Below, one piece after another: positions 49,567 through 63,200 of a stretch of DNA of 64,000 bases (its first letter is position 1; each line of letters begins with the position of its first letter). Source of the stretch: Trichomonas vaginalis G3 (taxonomy: Eukaryota > Parabasalia > Trichomonadida > Trichomonadidae); assembly GCF_026262505.1 (NCBI RefSeq), contig NC_067208.1:13339962-13403961 (forward strand). Reading direction: 5' to 3'. A program made the position numbers and the translations under genes. The notes beneath the pieces were generated by a model. The model did not search any database. It was not told the origin of the DNA and saw only the letters and a program-made list of their open reading frames with translations.

Positions 49567-49574
49567 ATTATTTC
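49567..49574. repeat. Right target-site duplication of the 3.4-kb element
   Basis: ATTATTTC, identical to 46164-46171. Confidence 0.7.
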
Positions 49575-49731
49575 ATTTCAATTTTTTAAAAATGGCGGTT
49601 ACATTGAATCTCATTATTTTAAAATTTTTGTAAATTTACATAAGGATATCAAAATCAAAATTAATAAAATTGAAAACTTATTCAATCCTTGATTTTACAA
49701 ATCGTAAATTTACACTGATTATTAAAGATAG

Positions 49732-52700
49732 ATGGAGGATCCATTTGAGAAAATATCCTTATTCTCTTATGATTCCAACCTCATCTATAGCTTTAAATGG
49801 AAGGTTCTTTTGCTTGGATCTGTCTTGAAATCAGCAACAACAAATTATAAACAAAAAATTTTTGCAACTTTTACATTGGTGCTCAATATCTTGTCCTACT
49901 CAATTCCACCAATGTATTTTATATCAGCATTTTCATCCAGATCTGCAAAACATCATATCAATCCTTATGATATTTTCGAAAAAGATACAATTCTCAGTTT
50001 TATGACAGACTCTCTATTCACAAACACATCAATGCTAGTTTTTTGCTTCATTTTCTATTTGGTAAATGATTTTGTGATCATACGGGCTTTTAACAAGCCA
50101 GAAATAGCCAAAAGCCTTAATTACATCATGACACCGAATTTTCATTCAGTATTTTTACCAATATCAAGCGCAATTATAATGCATTGCATCCAAATTATCT
50201 TAAATCCACCAGAAAATTCACTTCCGCACATATTTATCTGCATTTCAACATTTTTAGCGTTCGTGCCATACTTTATAATTAACATTCTCTTGGTTGCAAT
50301 TTTTGGATCTTCAATTATTTTGCCAAACCCACAATATACTCAATGGTTTGATAGCGGATCAATTAACATTGTTCTTTACTATTTCTTTACAGTCGTATCT
50401 TTCTTCTCTCTTTCAAAATTACAACATTCATTCCAATGTATTGTTTTGGGCTTCATAGTTCTTATTAGTCTTTACTTTATTTACTTCCAGCTTAAATCAT
50501 TACCAGCAATTTCGCGGCTCGGTAACGAATTCGCTGTCATGAAACTGTTATTAAACTTAGCTTTTGCTTTAGTTTGCTTAGCAATGATCAATGGATATCT
50601 CCCTCACATATCAACACTTATCGGCTTACTTCCGATCGCTTTGGTCTTAATTTTCATGACAGCTTACTTTTTGTGTTATCTTCGCACGAAATTCTACATG
50701 GGAATCATCGAATCGCTCGAGTCTGTCCACTCACCAACATTCGAGTACTTTGAGTCCATTTTGAAGCACATAAAAACAGAATTTGACTTCAGAATTTTAA
50801 TTAAGCTTGGAATTGGATTTAACTCAGCTCTATTCACAAAGCAAGAATTCCTGGGTTACGTTATGTCCAGATTCCCCAATTCTGAGTGGATGCTTCGTTA
50901 TGCAATTTATTTTTATTCAAATGTCTGGGGAGTTGACAATACAACGTACAAATATTTCTTACACCTTCTATCAGTAGAAAAATTAGAGTTCACAACTCAA
51001 TTAATGCTCTTTGAAGCCGTATATTGCTATATGCAAACTTCAGAAGAGTCTTCACCTCTAATCAAAAACGATATGAAGACATTCATTGAAATCATCTCAC
51101 AATTCGGTCTCGCAACTAAAATCCTATGGTCACACGCTCCGAAATCCGCAGATACACTTTACAACGATCTAAAAAGTGTCAACGAAGTTTTACAATTGGC
51201 CTCAAAGCATATAAAGAAAATGTCAACGTTATATCAATTTAATCACAATGTATACTTTGCTAAATCAATTTATTATGCAGATTTGAAGAAAAACTTCAGA
51301 AAAGCAAATGATGCTTATTGTGAAGGTCTCCAACTCTTCAATGAGAAGCAGAAGTATGTAACAAGTACATTGAACAGTAACCAGCGTCCTTATTTCTCTG
51401 CTCCTGTGAATAATGATTTAATTATGAAACCACAGCCAAGTACAAATGTTTTGACCTTCTTAAGTGTAAGAGACCACTCAGGAGATCTCGTTAAGAGAAA
51501 ACCAAATATAGATTTCAAGTCTCCTTACATGAATTTATATGCTAATATTTGTACCGCTGAAAGGAACCAGTTATTACCGAACACCCCCTTAATTACAAAC
51601 TGGTACCAAATTTTCAGAATTTTCCATGTCATAATTATTTTATTGTTTATCGGATGCCTCATATTTGATCATGCAATGTTCAAAGAAGCCTGGGTTATGG
51701 CAGATGAGTACAGATTAGCTTATGATTCTTCATATAACTTCCGCATCTTCATTGATACAACTGAGAAGCTCACTTACAACTATTTCGTTCTCCAACAAGC
51801 CAAGAAAGACAAAAATTATCGAATTTGTCCGTTCATTATCGAACATTTTCGATTATTACAGAAAAACTTCACTCGTATCATATATACTGTTGATAAACTG
51901 AAAGATTTTGTCAATACCAGTGATATTGTTATTAACAATTACACATTTATGGACTGTTTCCAAGAATTCCGTCAATTAGTCCATATTACGTTCACAAACT
52001 ACAACAATTCGTACCAGTATACAACAGAGCAACTCATCAACCTCCGAACTACCCTCATTAACCTAAGTATTATCATATTTAATCGTATCCACGATCGAAT
52101 TGCCTACGGAACATCGAATGTTTTCATCAAACACATCTATTCGCAGAAGATCCACTTCCTTGTTGTCTGCCTGACCTTCTTTGTCATGTATCTCTGCATG
52201 AGATGGATATTTTACAAACTGAAAAATGACATGTTTTTAGTTTTCAGTACTTTACAATATCCAGTTCGTAAAATGCTAGAGAAGCAATACGACACCATTC
52301 TTTCCTCGAAAGACCCTGCATTAGCACCTCCCAAACCACAATCCGTGTTTAAACTTGTCAGTTCTATGTTAATTGCATTAGCAATGGTTTTACTTCCAAT
52401 TGCATTGTCAATTCAGAGATTAACAATTGCAAAGGACACAATTACATCACAGAATCTTCCTGACGACCCATTGAACATCACAATACCTTTCATGGCATAT
52501 TACGAACACATGCTATTGGAATCAAGGCTTTGCAACAACATGATGGACAAATGTCCACATGTTTACGATGTCAGATGCGCACATCATTTCTTTGAGAGAG
52601 CAAAAGTTCATCCATTGATTCCTATTGTTTCTGAATGTTCTGATGATTCATGGTCGAGAATAATGATGTTGATTATGTCATATATTGCTTCATTTGCTTT

Positions 52701-53676
52701 TTATATATTCATGAAAAGACTGAAATTGTTGATGAGAACTTTTTGGGAAAGTTCACATTTGTTGTTTGCTATTCCTGTTCATATTGGAAGATCTAATTAT
52801 ATCTTCACCAAACTAATAACAGGAGATAGAATAGATTCAAATGATGTTAAAGAATACGTCAAAGAATTATGGAATGATACTGCTTCTTATGATTTATTTG
52901 GAGTATTGAGATTTAATCAGAATGGAGAAGTTACAGAAACAATTGGTTGCGCTGTGAAGATATTAGGTGTAAAACCAAAGTCAATTGACAATCTAAAAGA
53001 GATATTGGTCAATTGCGGTGTGAGTTCTACAGCTTTGGAACATTTCTTCGCAGATAGAACTCCAACAAATGTAATTTACGGAAGAGGAACTTCACCTTTC
53101 ATGGCTTATTTCTCTACACCAACAGAGTTCTTCATGAAAGATGAGTCAGGAGATATCATCTCGTCAAGAACAGATATCATTAATTTGTTGAGAGAAAACT
53201 CTAAAATAGAAAGACCTCCTTTGGTAGAAAACGCTGTTTTGATGTTCTTTAAAGGCGTTTCTAAAAATGATTACGATTTAATTAACAATGAATCGAAATC
53301 TATCAATGACTTGATTTTGGCTGACGGAAGATTTAGTTCTTTGATTTATACAATGTCATTGAATGATAAAGAGAAAGCTCTCCAGATTTACCAGTTTGTA
53401 ACGAAAATGAGAGAGAAATGTCCGACAGGAAGATTCGCTGTTTGTTTGGGAGATAAAATACACATTTTGCAGCCAAATAGACAGACAATAGAGAAAAGTA
53501 GAGTACTGGGAAGACCTTTCCATGATGCTGAGTACTTGGTAAACTGTATAGAACTTGAAGATGGAAAAGCTTATCTTCAGAAAGAGTTTATTGAGAAATG
53601 CGAACTTGATTTCGGTCAAATGAAGACAAAAGAGGTCAAAGTTAGAGATAACACTATCCAGGTAGCTATTATTTAA
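49732..53676 (+). CDS. Large polytopic membrane protein with a degenerate cyclase-like C-terminus
   Basis: 1314 residues. The N-terminal ~330 residues contain six or more membrane segments (first at ~43-62). A long soluble helical region follows, then further segments near ~625, ~805, ~870 and ~975. The C-terminal ~150 residues resemble a class III nucleotidyl-cyclase domain stripped of its active site: PPLVENAVLMFFKGVSKNDY, then CPTGRFAVCLGDKIHI, then SRVLGRPFHDAEYLVNCIEL and AYLQKEF. These parallel the cyclase core and the dVWG-VN-AsRlE helix, but the metal-binding Asp residues are absent. A PAS-like segment may precede it. Trichomonas has a large family of such membrane cyclase proteins; this looks like a pseudoenzyme member. 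The frame is intact. Confidence 0.62.
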   Translation: MEDPFEKISLFSYDSNLIYSFKWKVLLLGSVLKSATTNYKQKIFATFTLVLNILSYSIPPMYFISAFSSRSAKHHINPYDIFEKDTILSFMTDSLFTNTSMLVFCFIFYLVNDFVIIRAFNKPEIAKSLNYIMTPNFHSVFLPISSAIIMHCIQIILNPPENSLPHIFICISTFLAFVPYFIINILLVAIFGSSIILPNPQYTQWFDSGSINIVLYYFFTVVSFFSLSKLQHSFQCIVLGFIVLISLYFIYFQLKSLPAISRLGNEFAVMKLLLNLAFALVCLAMINGYLPHISTLIGLLPIALVLIFMTAYFLCYLRTKFYMGIIESLESVHSPTFEYFESILKHIKTEFDFRILIKLGIGFNSALFTKQEFLGYVMSRFPNSEWMLRYAIYFYSNVWGVDNTTYKYFLHLLSVEKLEFTTQLMLFEAVYCYMQTSEESSPLIKNDMKTFIEIISQFGLATKILWSHAPKSADTLYNDLKSVNEVLQLASKHIKKMSTLYQFNHNVYFAKSIYYADLKKNFRKANDAYCEGLQLFNEKQKYVTSTLNSNQRPYFSAPVNNDLIMKPQPSTNVLTFLSVRDHSGDLVKRKPNIDFKSPYMNLYANICTAERNQLLPNTPLITNWYQIFRIFHVIIILLFIGCLIFDHAMFKEAWVMADEYRLAYDSSYNFRIFIDTTEKLTYNYFVLQQAKKDKNYRICPFIIEHFRLLQKNFTRIIYTVDKLKDFVNTSDIVINNYTFMDCFQEFRQLVHITFTNYNNSYQYTTEQLINLRTTLINLSIIIFNRIHDRIAYGTSNVFIKHIYSQKIHFLVVCLTFFVMYLCMRWIFYKLKNDMFLVFSTLQYPVRKMLEKQYDTILSSKDPALAPPKPQSVFKLVSSMLIALAMVLLPIALSIQRLTIAKDTITSQNLPDDPLNITIPFMAYYEHMLLESRLCNNMMDKCPHVYDVRCAHHFFERAKVHPLIPIVSECSDDSWSRIMMLIMSYIASFAFYIFMKRLKLLMRTFWESSHLLFAIPVHIGRSNYIFTKLITGDRIDSNDVKEYVKELWNDTASYDLFGVLRFNQNGEVTETIGCAVKILGVKPKSIDNLKEILVNCGVSSTALEHFFADRTPTNVIYGRGTSPFMAYFSTPTEFFMKDESGDIISSRTDIINLLRENSKIERPPLVENAVLMFFKGVSKNDYDLINNESKSINDLILADGRFSSLIYTMSLNDKEKALQIYQFVTKMREKCPTGRFAVCLGDKIHILQPNRQTIEKSRVLGRPFHDAEYLVNCIELEDGKAYLQKEFIEKCELDFGQMKTKEVKVRDNTIQVAII

Positions 53677-54214
53677 TTTATATGTTTATTATATATAAAA
53701 TATTTCCATTTCTTTTTGAAATTGTTATTTTTTATCAAATTTTAGAATTTTTTGTATAAATAGATTGTTCTACTATATCATAATGTTTTAAAACAAGATT
53801 AATGATTAGTTGCATGGGAGCAATCTACATAACGCTCTAATATTTTATCAGAATCAATTTTTATAATTGTCACCTGTTATTAATATTACAAATCTAATAC
53901 TCATCGGTTAAATGGATAAAATCATAAGAAATGATACCATGATTTCTTAATCAATTTTTTCTTGATTATTTTTAGTATATTTAAGCTATATTAATCATGG
54001 TATCAACAAACACTGCTGATAACTAGTTTATTCATATGTATTAAAAGACCAAATTCGATAGTCATGGTGTACGTTATTATCTGATAATCTTGAAAAACTC
54101 ACATTATAGATTGCTTGAATATTTAATATGATAGAATTATCCTAGTATGTATTATATTTTAACTCTAAATGTCTATAAACATCTTCTATTGTCTGAAAAT
54201 GAGCTAAAATCTTT
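53677..54214 (+). other. Intergenic, no gene seen
   Basis: 540 bases of AT-rich DNA before the dynein gene. A 65-codon frame at 54147-54344 is out of frame with the dynein and is chance. Confidence 0.55.
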
Positions 54215-54220
54215 CATAGA
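54215..54220 (+). promoter_or_regulatory. Initiator (Inr) of the dynein gene
   Basis: TCATAG, with A54217 twenty-one bases before ATG 54238. Confidence 0.5.
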
Positions 54221-54237
54221 TATAAAATTTTTGTTGT

Positions 54238-57200
54238 ATGAGTTCTCGCCCAGCTTCGGATCTATCAAATTCTCAGCAAACATTGATCCCAAAGAACAGG
54301 GCAAATACAAGAGTCAACGTCAGGAAGGATCCAACGATGTTTGACCTTGATTCAATGAATCAGAGAACTGAAGATTTTAGTGCCAATAAGCCTGGTGAAG
54401 GAGAAACTAATGCATCTCTTTCATTTTCATCACCAGGACTTCTAGCAATTAAAAATCATGCAAATAAAATCAATTTAACTCGTCCAAAATTTGTTCATGA
54501 GAAACAACAAGATGTTTTGACAACAGTACCAACATGGATATCAAATAAAGTCCAACTACCGAACTTAGCACCTGATAATGAGTTGAAATCTGAACTAGAT
54601 GATGAAAAACAGAAAGAATTAGCAACTTTAAACTTCGGCGACGATCCAATAGCTTACTTCTTTAAACATAAAGATGGTAGTGGACACCTTTTCATTTACT
54701 TAAATTACGCAAAACCTCGCAGCGATTTAAATTTTAATCCTTATGATCTTGTCAAAATTACGCATGATGAGATAACTGAAGACTACTTCACAATGTCGTC
54801 AAATGGCGTTACTCATTTATTCTCTGATGGAAGCTCAGAAACAATTCCACTCGAAATTTGGATCAAAGAAACATCAATCTTCAATATGATACGAAAACTC
54901 GCATTTTTCGAAAAGATACGATACTGGAAATCATTCAGATTATGGAAAAGATTCATACAAAATCAAAGATTTTCAAGATTCCGCGAAAAAGTGCTTTCTC
55001 ATGTACTATTTCATGATCATAAGTTCTACAGTTATCTATTAAATATCATGGAAACATCATGCGACCAAATTCTCAATCAATATTTGTTATGTATGATATC
55101 TCAAAAGAAATACGTATTACAAGACTATTTAAACGATTGCAAACGAAACTCTGAGATTCTATTCCAACAATACAGTGATTATATCAAGAATGTAACAGAT
55201 AAATTACTTCAATTAGATGCAGATATAAAAGATCCTCAAAGAGTAACTGTTAGTTCCACGGAATTCCAAAAGAACAAGAATATTATTCCTACTCTTGGCC
55301 AACTGATGGTTATTAACGAGAAAGTTCAAGCAGAACAAGCAAGAAGAGTCGCAATTGTAAATCGAGAGTTATATCAGTTCGGAAACTTCATCAGACTATG
55401 CGATTACATCATGATTGAGGCATTATCCAACACCTGCTTCAAATGTTGGAAGGAAGCCGAGTCAAACGTGAAACAAGAATTATCTGCGGTTTTTTTGGTG
55501 TCAGTTTCGTTTGATGAAGAAGGAAAAGTTAAGTTCACGCCATCCCTGCAAGAACTGAAGCAAGCAATCAGTGATACTTTGCATAATACTTTTAAACTAA
55601 TTGAAACTCTGCCAAGAATCATCAAAGAACAGTCACTGAGGGAACATTTACGCAAAACCAATGGAAATCTGGGCTATTTATACGATAATATGCCTCAGTT
55701 TAAGCAATGTACAGATTCAAATCCGGAATACGTTAAAATTGAACAAAGAATTCTCGAACAGATCGAAACAGATTATGAAGATGCCTTGCAACAATCACAA
55801 AAGTTCGTTGAATTCTATCAACTTTACAAACATGGCAAAATTTGGAGTGCAGACAACTATTTTACAGCTCGCGGAGGCACATCCAGGTCATTTGACTTCT
55901 CCCCGTTCGCGAATGACTTCGATGGCGATATAAACAAATTAGTTTTCGATCCAAGTTCGGAATTAGTTTTTGATTTCAACAAAATTTTGGAAGACATTCA
56001 TCATTTCAAAGAAGAAGAACAAAGAATCAACCAGTTCAGGGCATGTGCTGTTCGTGGAGCCATCTTTATTGATTCCAAGGATTTGAGGGCTGAACTTGCT
56101 CCCATTCCTTCTAAATCAATACACGCAGTTCAAGTTGCTCTTCAGAATTTTATTGAACAAAAAATTGACAAAATCAACAAAATTTTCAATTTTTCAAATA
56201 AAAGATTGAAGAGAGAGCCGAACTCATTATTCCAATATGCTGAGAACACAGAGTTCCTTAACCTCATTCTTGAAATCAATCCACTCCTAAAACAGGAAAT
56301 CTCTTACATCGATGACGTTTATTCTTTGTTGGATAAAATTATGACAAATTTTGCCACTTCACATATTGGTGAACATACGAGGAATCCATTGCATTCATCG
56401 TATAAAGTTTTCCAACAAGTATTACAGATGGGTAAGAACATGATTGATAATGCCAGACATAAATATGTTGATGAATTAACGAAAAGAGTTGGAATACAAA
56501 CAAATAACATCAACAAATTCCATCAACAACTCGAAAATATTCCTTCTGGATTATCAAAACAAGATGTCAATGAAGGTCTTAAGACTATCATGGACTTGAA
56601 AAGCAAGATAGATGCTATACAACCTGAAATAGACATCTTAGAACATTGCCAGGATGTTATGAAAGCAAATATTCAAGATTTGAGTTCATACGACCAATTA
56701 AGATTGAACTGCGATTTTGATATACAAGTTTATAACATCACCAACCAATGGACAATACTTTCAAGTGAAGTATTGAGTCAGCCTTTCAGTGACATCAATA
56801 TAAGTGAATTCACAATTCAATTAAATTCAATAAACAACGCAATAAATTCTTTGAAAGATTCAAATCAAACCGAAAATAAACTATTGAATTTAGTTGATGA
56901 AAAAGTGAAACAATTAATGCAATATATTGATGAATTAGACATGTTATCGAACTCAAAGATGCATTTCCACCATTGGACGAAACTGTTCGAAGATTGTGGC
57001 CAATCAAAAGGTTATTCAAACCAGATAAGAATCGATGAATTGATTTCTTTAGGAATTTTGCAAAACAGAGAAAAAGTTATAGAGATAACTTCTCTTTCTT
57101 TGGGCGAATCAAGACTAGAAGCAGAGTTCCAAGAGTTGGCAAGCAAATGGAAAGAAATCAAACTACCTTTGCTCGAAAGCCAAATCAAAACAGAAGATTC

Positions 57201-60200
57201 ACTTTTGTTGGGAGATTTGAAAGATTTGTATTTGCAAATCGCTGATTCACAAATGGAATTACACAGAATGATCAGTGTTCCTTTCGCTCAAGGCTTGAGG
57301 GCACAAATAAACGAACTCGCGAACCAGTTAGATAACTACAACAAGATATTAGACGCTTGGAGTAGATTCCAGAGTTCATGGGTTGTTTTGGCATCTTTCT
57401 TTGCATCAGAAAACACTTCAACTGTGATGCCCGCCGAAGCAAACAGATTTGCAATAGTCAGGAGAAGATGGATGCAGATTATTCAGCACACGAATGAGAA
57501 TACAACTTTGTACCAAGTCTGTTCTTTACCATCTTTGTTGGAGATATTAATTGAAAACAATAATTATTTGGAAGAAATTTGTTCTCAAGTTTTGAAGAAA
57601 ATTGACATCAAAAGAGTCAATTTCCCGAGATTGTTTTTCTTATCGGATTTCGATGTCTTGATGATTTTCTCAACAGCTGATTTCGACCAGATGAATGCAT
57701 TATTGAGTAAGATGTTCATGCATATCGTGAGATTCGAACATCATCCTTTAGATGAAACAGAAATGAATTTGCAAAATAATTTCCACACTCAGAATTTCCA
57801 AAGAATAAAATTATACGGAATGAGTGGAAAATTCAATAACACATTGATCTTCACAAGAAATATCATCTTGGGAGGATCAATTGAGTCTTGGGGACCAACA
57901 ATTTTGGAAGTAATGAAACAATCAATAATGACTCATGTTTCTGACTCAATTTACAAGTATAACCAAGGAGATTTCGTTGGTTGGCTCTCCAGTGTTCCCA
58001 AATTCATTTCTATGCTGACAATGCAGATAATGTTTACAAGAGATATCTCAGAATGTTTTGACAATTTTGAGAATAACGTTCACACTTTTGAGGACTATTC
58101 TCAAAATATTGAGAACAAAATTCAAAAATTGAATGATTTATTGAGAACTAATTTAGCACCAGATGTCGCCAACAAAGTGAGCAACACTATTGTGATGATG
58201 AGCTATCAGAGAGATAAAGTTGACTTGATGTCCATTAGAAGAAAGAACTTTTCTCAAAAAGATTATTGGAATACTTTGATGCACATGACAAGGAACCAAA
58301 CAACGTCACAAATCAGTATAGAATATGGAGATACATCACTCGAGTTCGGATATGAATTCTGGGGATCATCGAAGCAGTTGATTCAGTCTCCACAATCCGA
58401 AATCGCCATGAAAAACATCATTTCAAACATAGCAATGAACCACTATCCAATTTTATATGGTGAAAGTTCAATTGGCAAAAAGCGGTTGATTTCAAATGTC
58501 GCTTCTTTGTTTGGAAGGTTTGTTGTGTTCGGACCAACATTCACAGATATCGACTCCGTCTTATACACTAAACTTTTCACAGGAGCAATTGGATCAGGCG
58601 CTTGGCTCGTGATGAATAACATTGATTGCGCTGACATGACAAATTTGTCAAATATTACTTTATTGATGCAAAAATACAAAAATGCTTTGATAGAGAACAG
58701 TCCAACACTAGAAATAAGTTCCAATACAATAAGTGTAAAGGACAACTGCAGATTGATATTCGTTGGCTCTTCAAATTACTATGAAAGCGAAAGAATCCCT
58801 GATAATCTCAAAGCTGTTTTGCAACCAGTTGCTTTTTCAATGCCAGATTCGAAGAAAATTGCTTTTGTTCAATTCTTAGCAAGTGGATACTTGAATGCAC
58901 AATCATTATCAAGCCAGACTGTTGACTTTTTGCAATTGTTGTTCAGTTTATTCGGATACATTTTCCATGGACCAATCGGAACAATTATTGCTGAAATTCT
59001 CAAAAAATCAACAAAAATTTTGTCACTTTTGATGTCAGATTTACTTAAAAACAAAGGAAGCGATGATTTGACGAATGAAGAGATCTTTAATGCAGAAACA
59101 TTGTCAATCATAACTATACTTAAGACAAAGTATTTCCCTCAGTTACAGCATCATCATGAGAATTTCTTCATTGATATAATGCATTCTCATTTCAGAATTT
59201 ATAAAAACGCTTATGAAATGACATCAAAGATTGATGAAATGGAAGAACATTCAGTTGATGAGTTCATTAATGATGTACTAGAAGTAATTGAATCAGATAA
59301 CAAAGATAATTACCAAGTTATTTATCTCGATCCAATCAAAGAATTTTTGGAATCCCTTAAAAAGAATTTATGTGTAATTATTGTTGGTGGTCCACAAACA
59401 GGAAAGACAACAATACAAGACTTGATAGAGAAAGCAATTTCAAAGATGTGTTCCACTCCGAAATACAAAGAAAAATATCCAGATTTGCTTCCTTTCCAAT
59501 TTTTCGACATTTTCTTCAGAAGTGAAACAAACACGAACTTTTATGGTGTTTCTGTAATGTCTGATAAAGGACCTGTAACTAAATATGGACTTCTTCATTC
59601 CTACTTTAATTACATACAATCATTAAATAACTGTGAGAAGTTCATAAGGTTTAATGGTCCTTTGAATAAATCCGCTGTCAGATTCATCAGAGAAATGCTT
59701 TCAAGTGGTGATTCATCGAGATTAATCATAAATACAATGAATATTTATGATGAAAGATCACATATGCATTTCATATTAGAGACAGAAGATATTAGTTTAC
59801 TTGATCCAAGTGTTATTGGCATATCAAGTGTGATTCACACACATTCTGTTCATTTGAATGAACCATTAAGTCAATACAAAGGTTGTTCTTCTTTCAACGG
59901 AGACATTATTTTCAATAGAGCTGTTGATAAGACAGAAACAAACCTTTCTTTGGCAGTTTTAAGACAAATCAAGGCCCAGTTCAATGAGATTTGTCCTATT
60001 ATCATCAAATACTTGTTGAATGTTCCAAACACAATTTATTCATATCAAAGCCAAGTTTTTAATTCAAAAGCTCAATCTTTGATATGTAATTTATTACCTT
60101 TCAATGGTTTAATTCATGCTTTGTTGTTAAATGAAGATACAAATGATACAACAAATGCTCACACGAAGTTTGTATTGATCTATTGTTTGTTCCATGCTTT

Positions 60201-63200
60201 CATTCCTATTTTGGATTCAGCTGCAATTTTGTCATTTGACACATGGGCAGTCAACAGCTTTTTGATCAAGATTCCTGCGGATTGGGTTGGATTCGAAGTT
60301 CCACAGCATTTCTGGGACATTTTCCCAAGGCCATCACTCATTTCAACAAGATTTGATGGAACAACACTGAAACCATTGGATTTCGCAGTTCTTAATGAAC
60401 CTTGTATCAAAGAAAAGCCAATGACAGAACAACCATTTGAATTAATTGATGACATTTCTATTTGCACAGCACAGTTTTTGCCAATAATCAACATCGCAAA
60501 TGAACTACTTAAAATGAAATGTAATTTCATTATTACTGGCCAACAGAACTCAGGAAAAACAAACTGTTTGAAATACATATTTAAAGACAAAAATGATATG
60601 ATTCCTATTTTCATTCCTGTTTGTGCTTCATCTAATGCAACAACATTAGCTAAATTCATCATAAATCATACCCCTGTTGCATCGAAACCAGGCTCAAAAC
60701 CATTAGGAAATCTCCATTATGTATTGATATTTAAGAATGTCTCTCATAAATACATACATGCAATAGAGTTTATCAGATCAATTATCACGAAGAAATCGAT
60801 AACTCTTCATTCTGATATTGATCCAAACTACATGGAAATGATTCCTTTGAAGAATTTCATTGTTGTTGTTACAACGAATAATTTTGAACATTTCGAACCA
60901 CGATTTTCTTCAATGTTCTACATAATGAAACTATTACCACAAACACATCATTCCATGCAATACATCTACTACAAAGTTGCTCAAAAGTTGTCAATCAACA
61001 AATTATTATATGAACCTGGATTTAAGATTGCGGAAACTCTTTCTCAGAAGCCTTTGTATGGATTTAATTGGCTCCACACTTTGGATATCTTTACTATATT
61101 GAGTTACAGATCTGCTCCAACAAGAAATGATTTTTTGGAGTGTGTCAAAGCTTTCTTATTCGAACTGAAAACTTTGTACACTCACAAACTCTTGACACAA
61201 GATGAAATTTTTAATTTCTCTGTTTTAGTTTTGAACGTTTTCACTGATGCTGATATCAGAATGGTTTATGATCCTGTTGTTGTTGGACCTAATCTTTATT
61301 ACCCTGAGATTGATGTTGATGAAGAAACAAAGAAGTTAGTTGCTTTGTTCAGTTTCAGACAAGTTCATTTAGTCAGAGAAGAATTGACATTTTTGTTGCA
61401 ACAATTTAGTTCGAAAGTGTCATTTACAACGAAGATTTACTTCTTCAAGCCATTGATTGAACAATGGGTTTACTTGCAGAGGATGCTGACTTATCCAGGA
61501 AGAAACATTTTGATTGTTGATCCATCAGGAAACGGAAAATTTGTTTTGACTTATTTCACTGCGACGACAAAAGGATTTGAGTTTGTTCACATTCCTCCAA
61601 GGAGTCCATCAGACGAGAAGTATCCAGAAAGACGCAGAAACTATTTAGTCAGTATGATGAATGATGCTTTGATGAAAGTTTTAACGAAAAACAAGAAAGT
61701 TTGCGTGTTTTTGAGAGCGAATTCCGAGAATGATTTTGATTTCAAGTTTTTGAGTTCTTTAATTTATGAATACGATTATTTACCATTTATTAATGAAGAC
61801 TTTAGAAAGGACTATTACTTGAAGATCTCCGCAAAGCATCCACAGTTAATTGATCAACCTTACATGATCTACAATTTGATCAGAAATGATTTGAGAATGA
61901 AATTGAAATTTGTCATTCAAGCAAATTCAAGTTGGATGACTAATTACAAGAATTTCGAATCATTGTATCTGACCATCGAATCCATGGAAGCAATAGAAAT
62001 CTGCGCAAGAGATGCTTTGGATAATCCAACATTTGTTAAACAAGCGAAGCAATTACCTCCGAAAACAAGTCAAGCAATTGCTTCTATTTTCATCAACATT
62101 TCTTCGATGTGTCCTGCAATTCAGATACCTCATTTCTTCAGCTTTATTAACACATTCATGGGCTATTTCAGTAAGGAATTGTCAAACATCGAAGAAAGAA
62201 AAGACAACATTTCTGCTGCAATTGATTTCTTCACAATAACAAATAAAATGGAAATGGAAGTAAAAGCGAAACTTAAAACATTAACAAACCTTGTTAAAGA
62301 TCCTGATGAAGATGACGAAGAAGTCATGAAATCGTTTGTTGCGAAAAGAGACACAATAAGAGTTCGTCTTGCAAAAATTAATGAAATTGAAAAAGAACAA
62401 AAAGAAAAATTACAAAATTTGACAAACGAACTCAACAAACTCAAACAGCAACTGAACAATATGAACCTCAAAGTTGATCTAGATAGAGGAAGAGTAAATT
62501 CCATTTCCCCGCAGAATTTGAACGAAATCAGATTAATTGATGGAACCAAAAACAAAGCGTTGGGTTATTTGATGTCAGCGATACTATCTTTCAGTGGACA
62601 GAACACTGCATTCGAACCTCATGGCCGCAGAATGATAAATGATCCAAAGTTTTTGACAAATGTTTTGGCAAGAATCAAAGGAACAATGTTTAAACCGAAA
62701 ACTCTTGAAGACACACAGCCATACATAGACAAATTAGACACAATGGAGAAAGAACTATCCAATGCACATCCTGCTCTTCCTATTTTGTTCAATTGGATCA
62801 AAGATGTTTATGACGCTGCAATTTTGGATCAAAAATTACATGATAAAGAAAATGAAATCGATATACAACAGGCGACATTGAACAAAACACTCACAGACAA
62901 TGAGATCGAGAAAGAGTCAATCACAGCTATTGCAGAACAGATCGATAAAGATATGGAATCTCATGAAAAATCAAGAAAAGAAAGAGAAGAAAATTCAGAA
63001 CTTTACAACGAAGTAAAAACCAAATGCGAAATTTTGGAACAGATTAATACACAGAGCAGCAAATTAATTGACAGATGGTTGAACTATAATGAAGAGTTCC
63101 AAGAGAAAATACAACAAAACGTCTCCAATTCTTTGTTGTATTCAACAATGATCGAATATTGGGGAATTTTATCTGTCGAACAACAAAAACAGTGTCTAAA

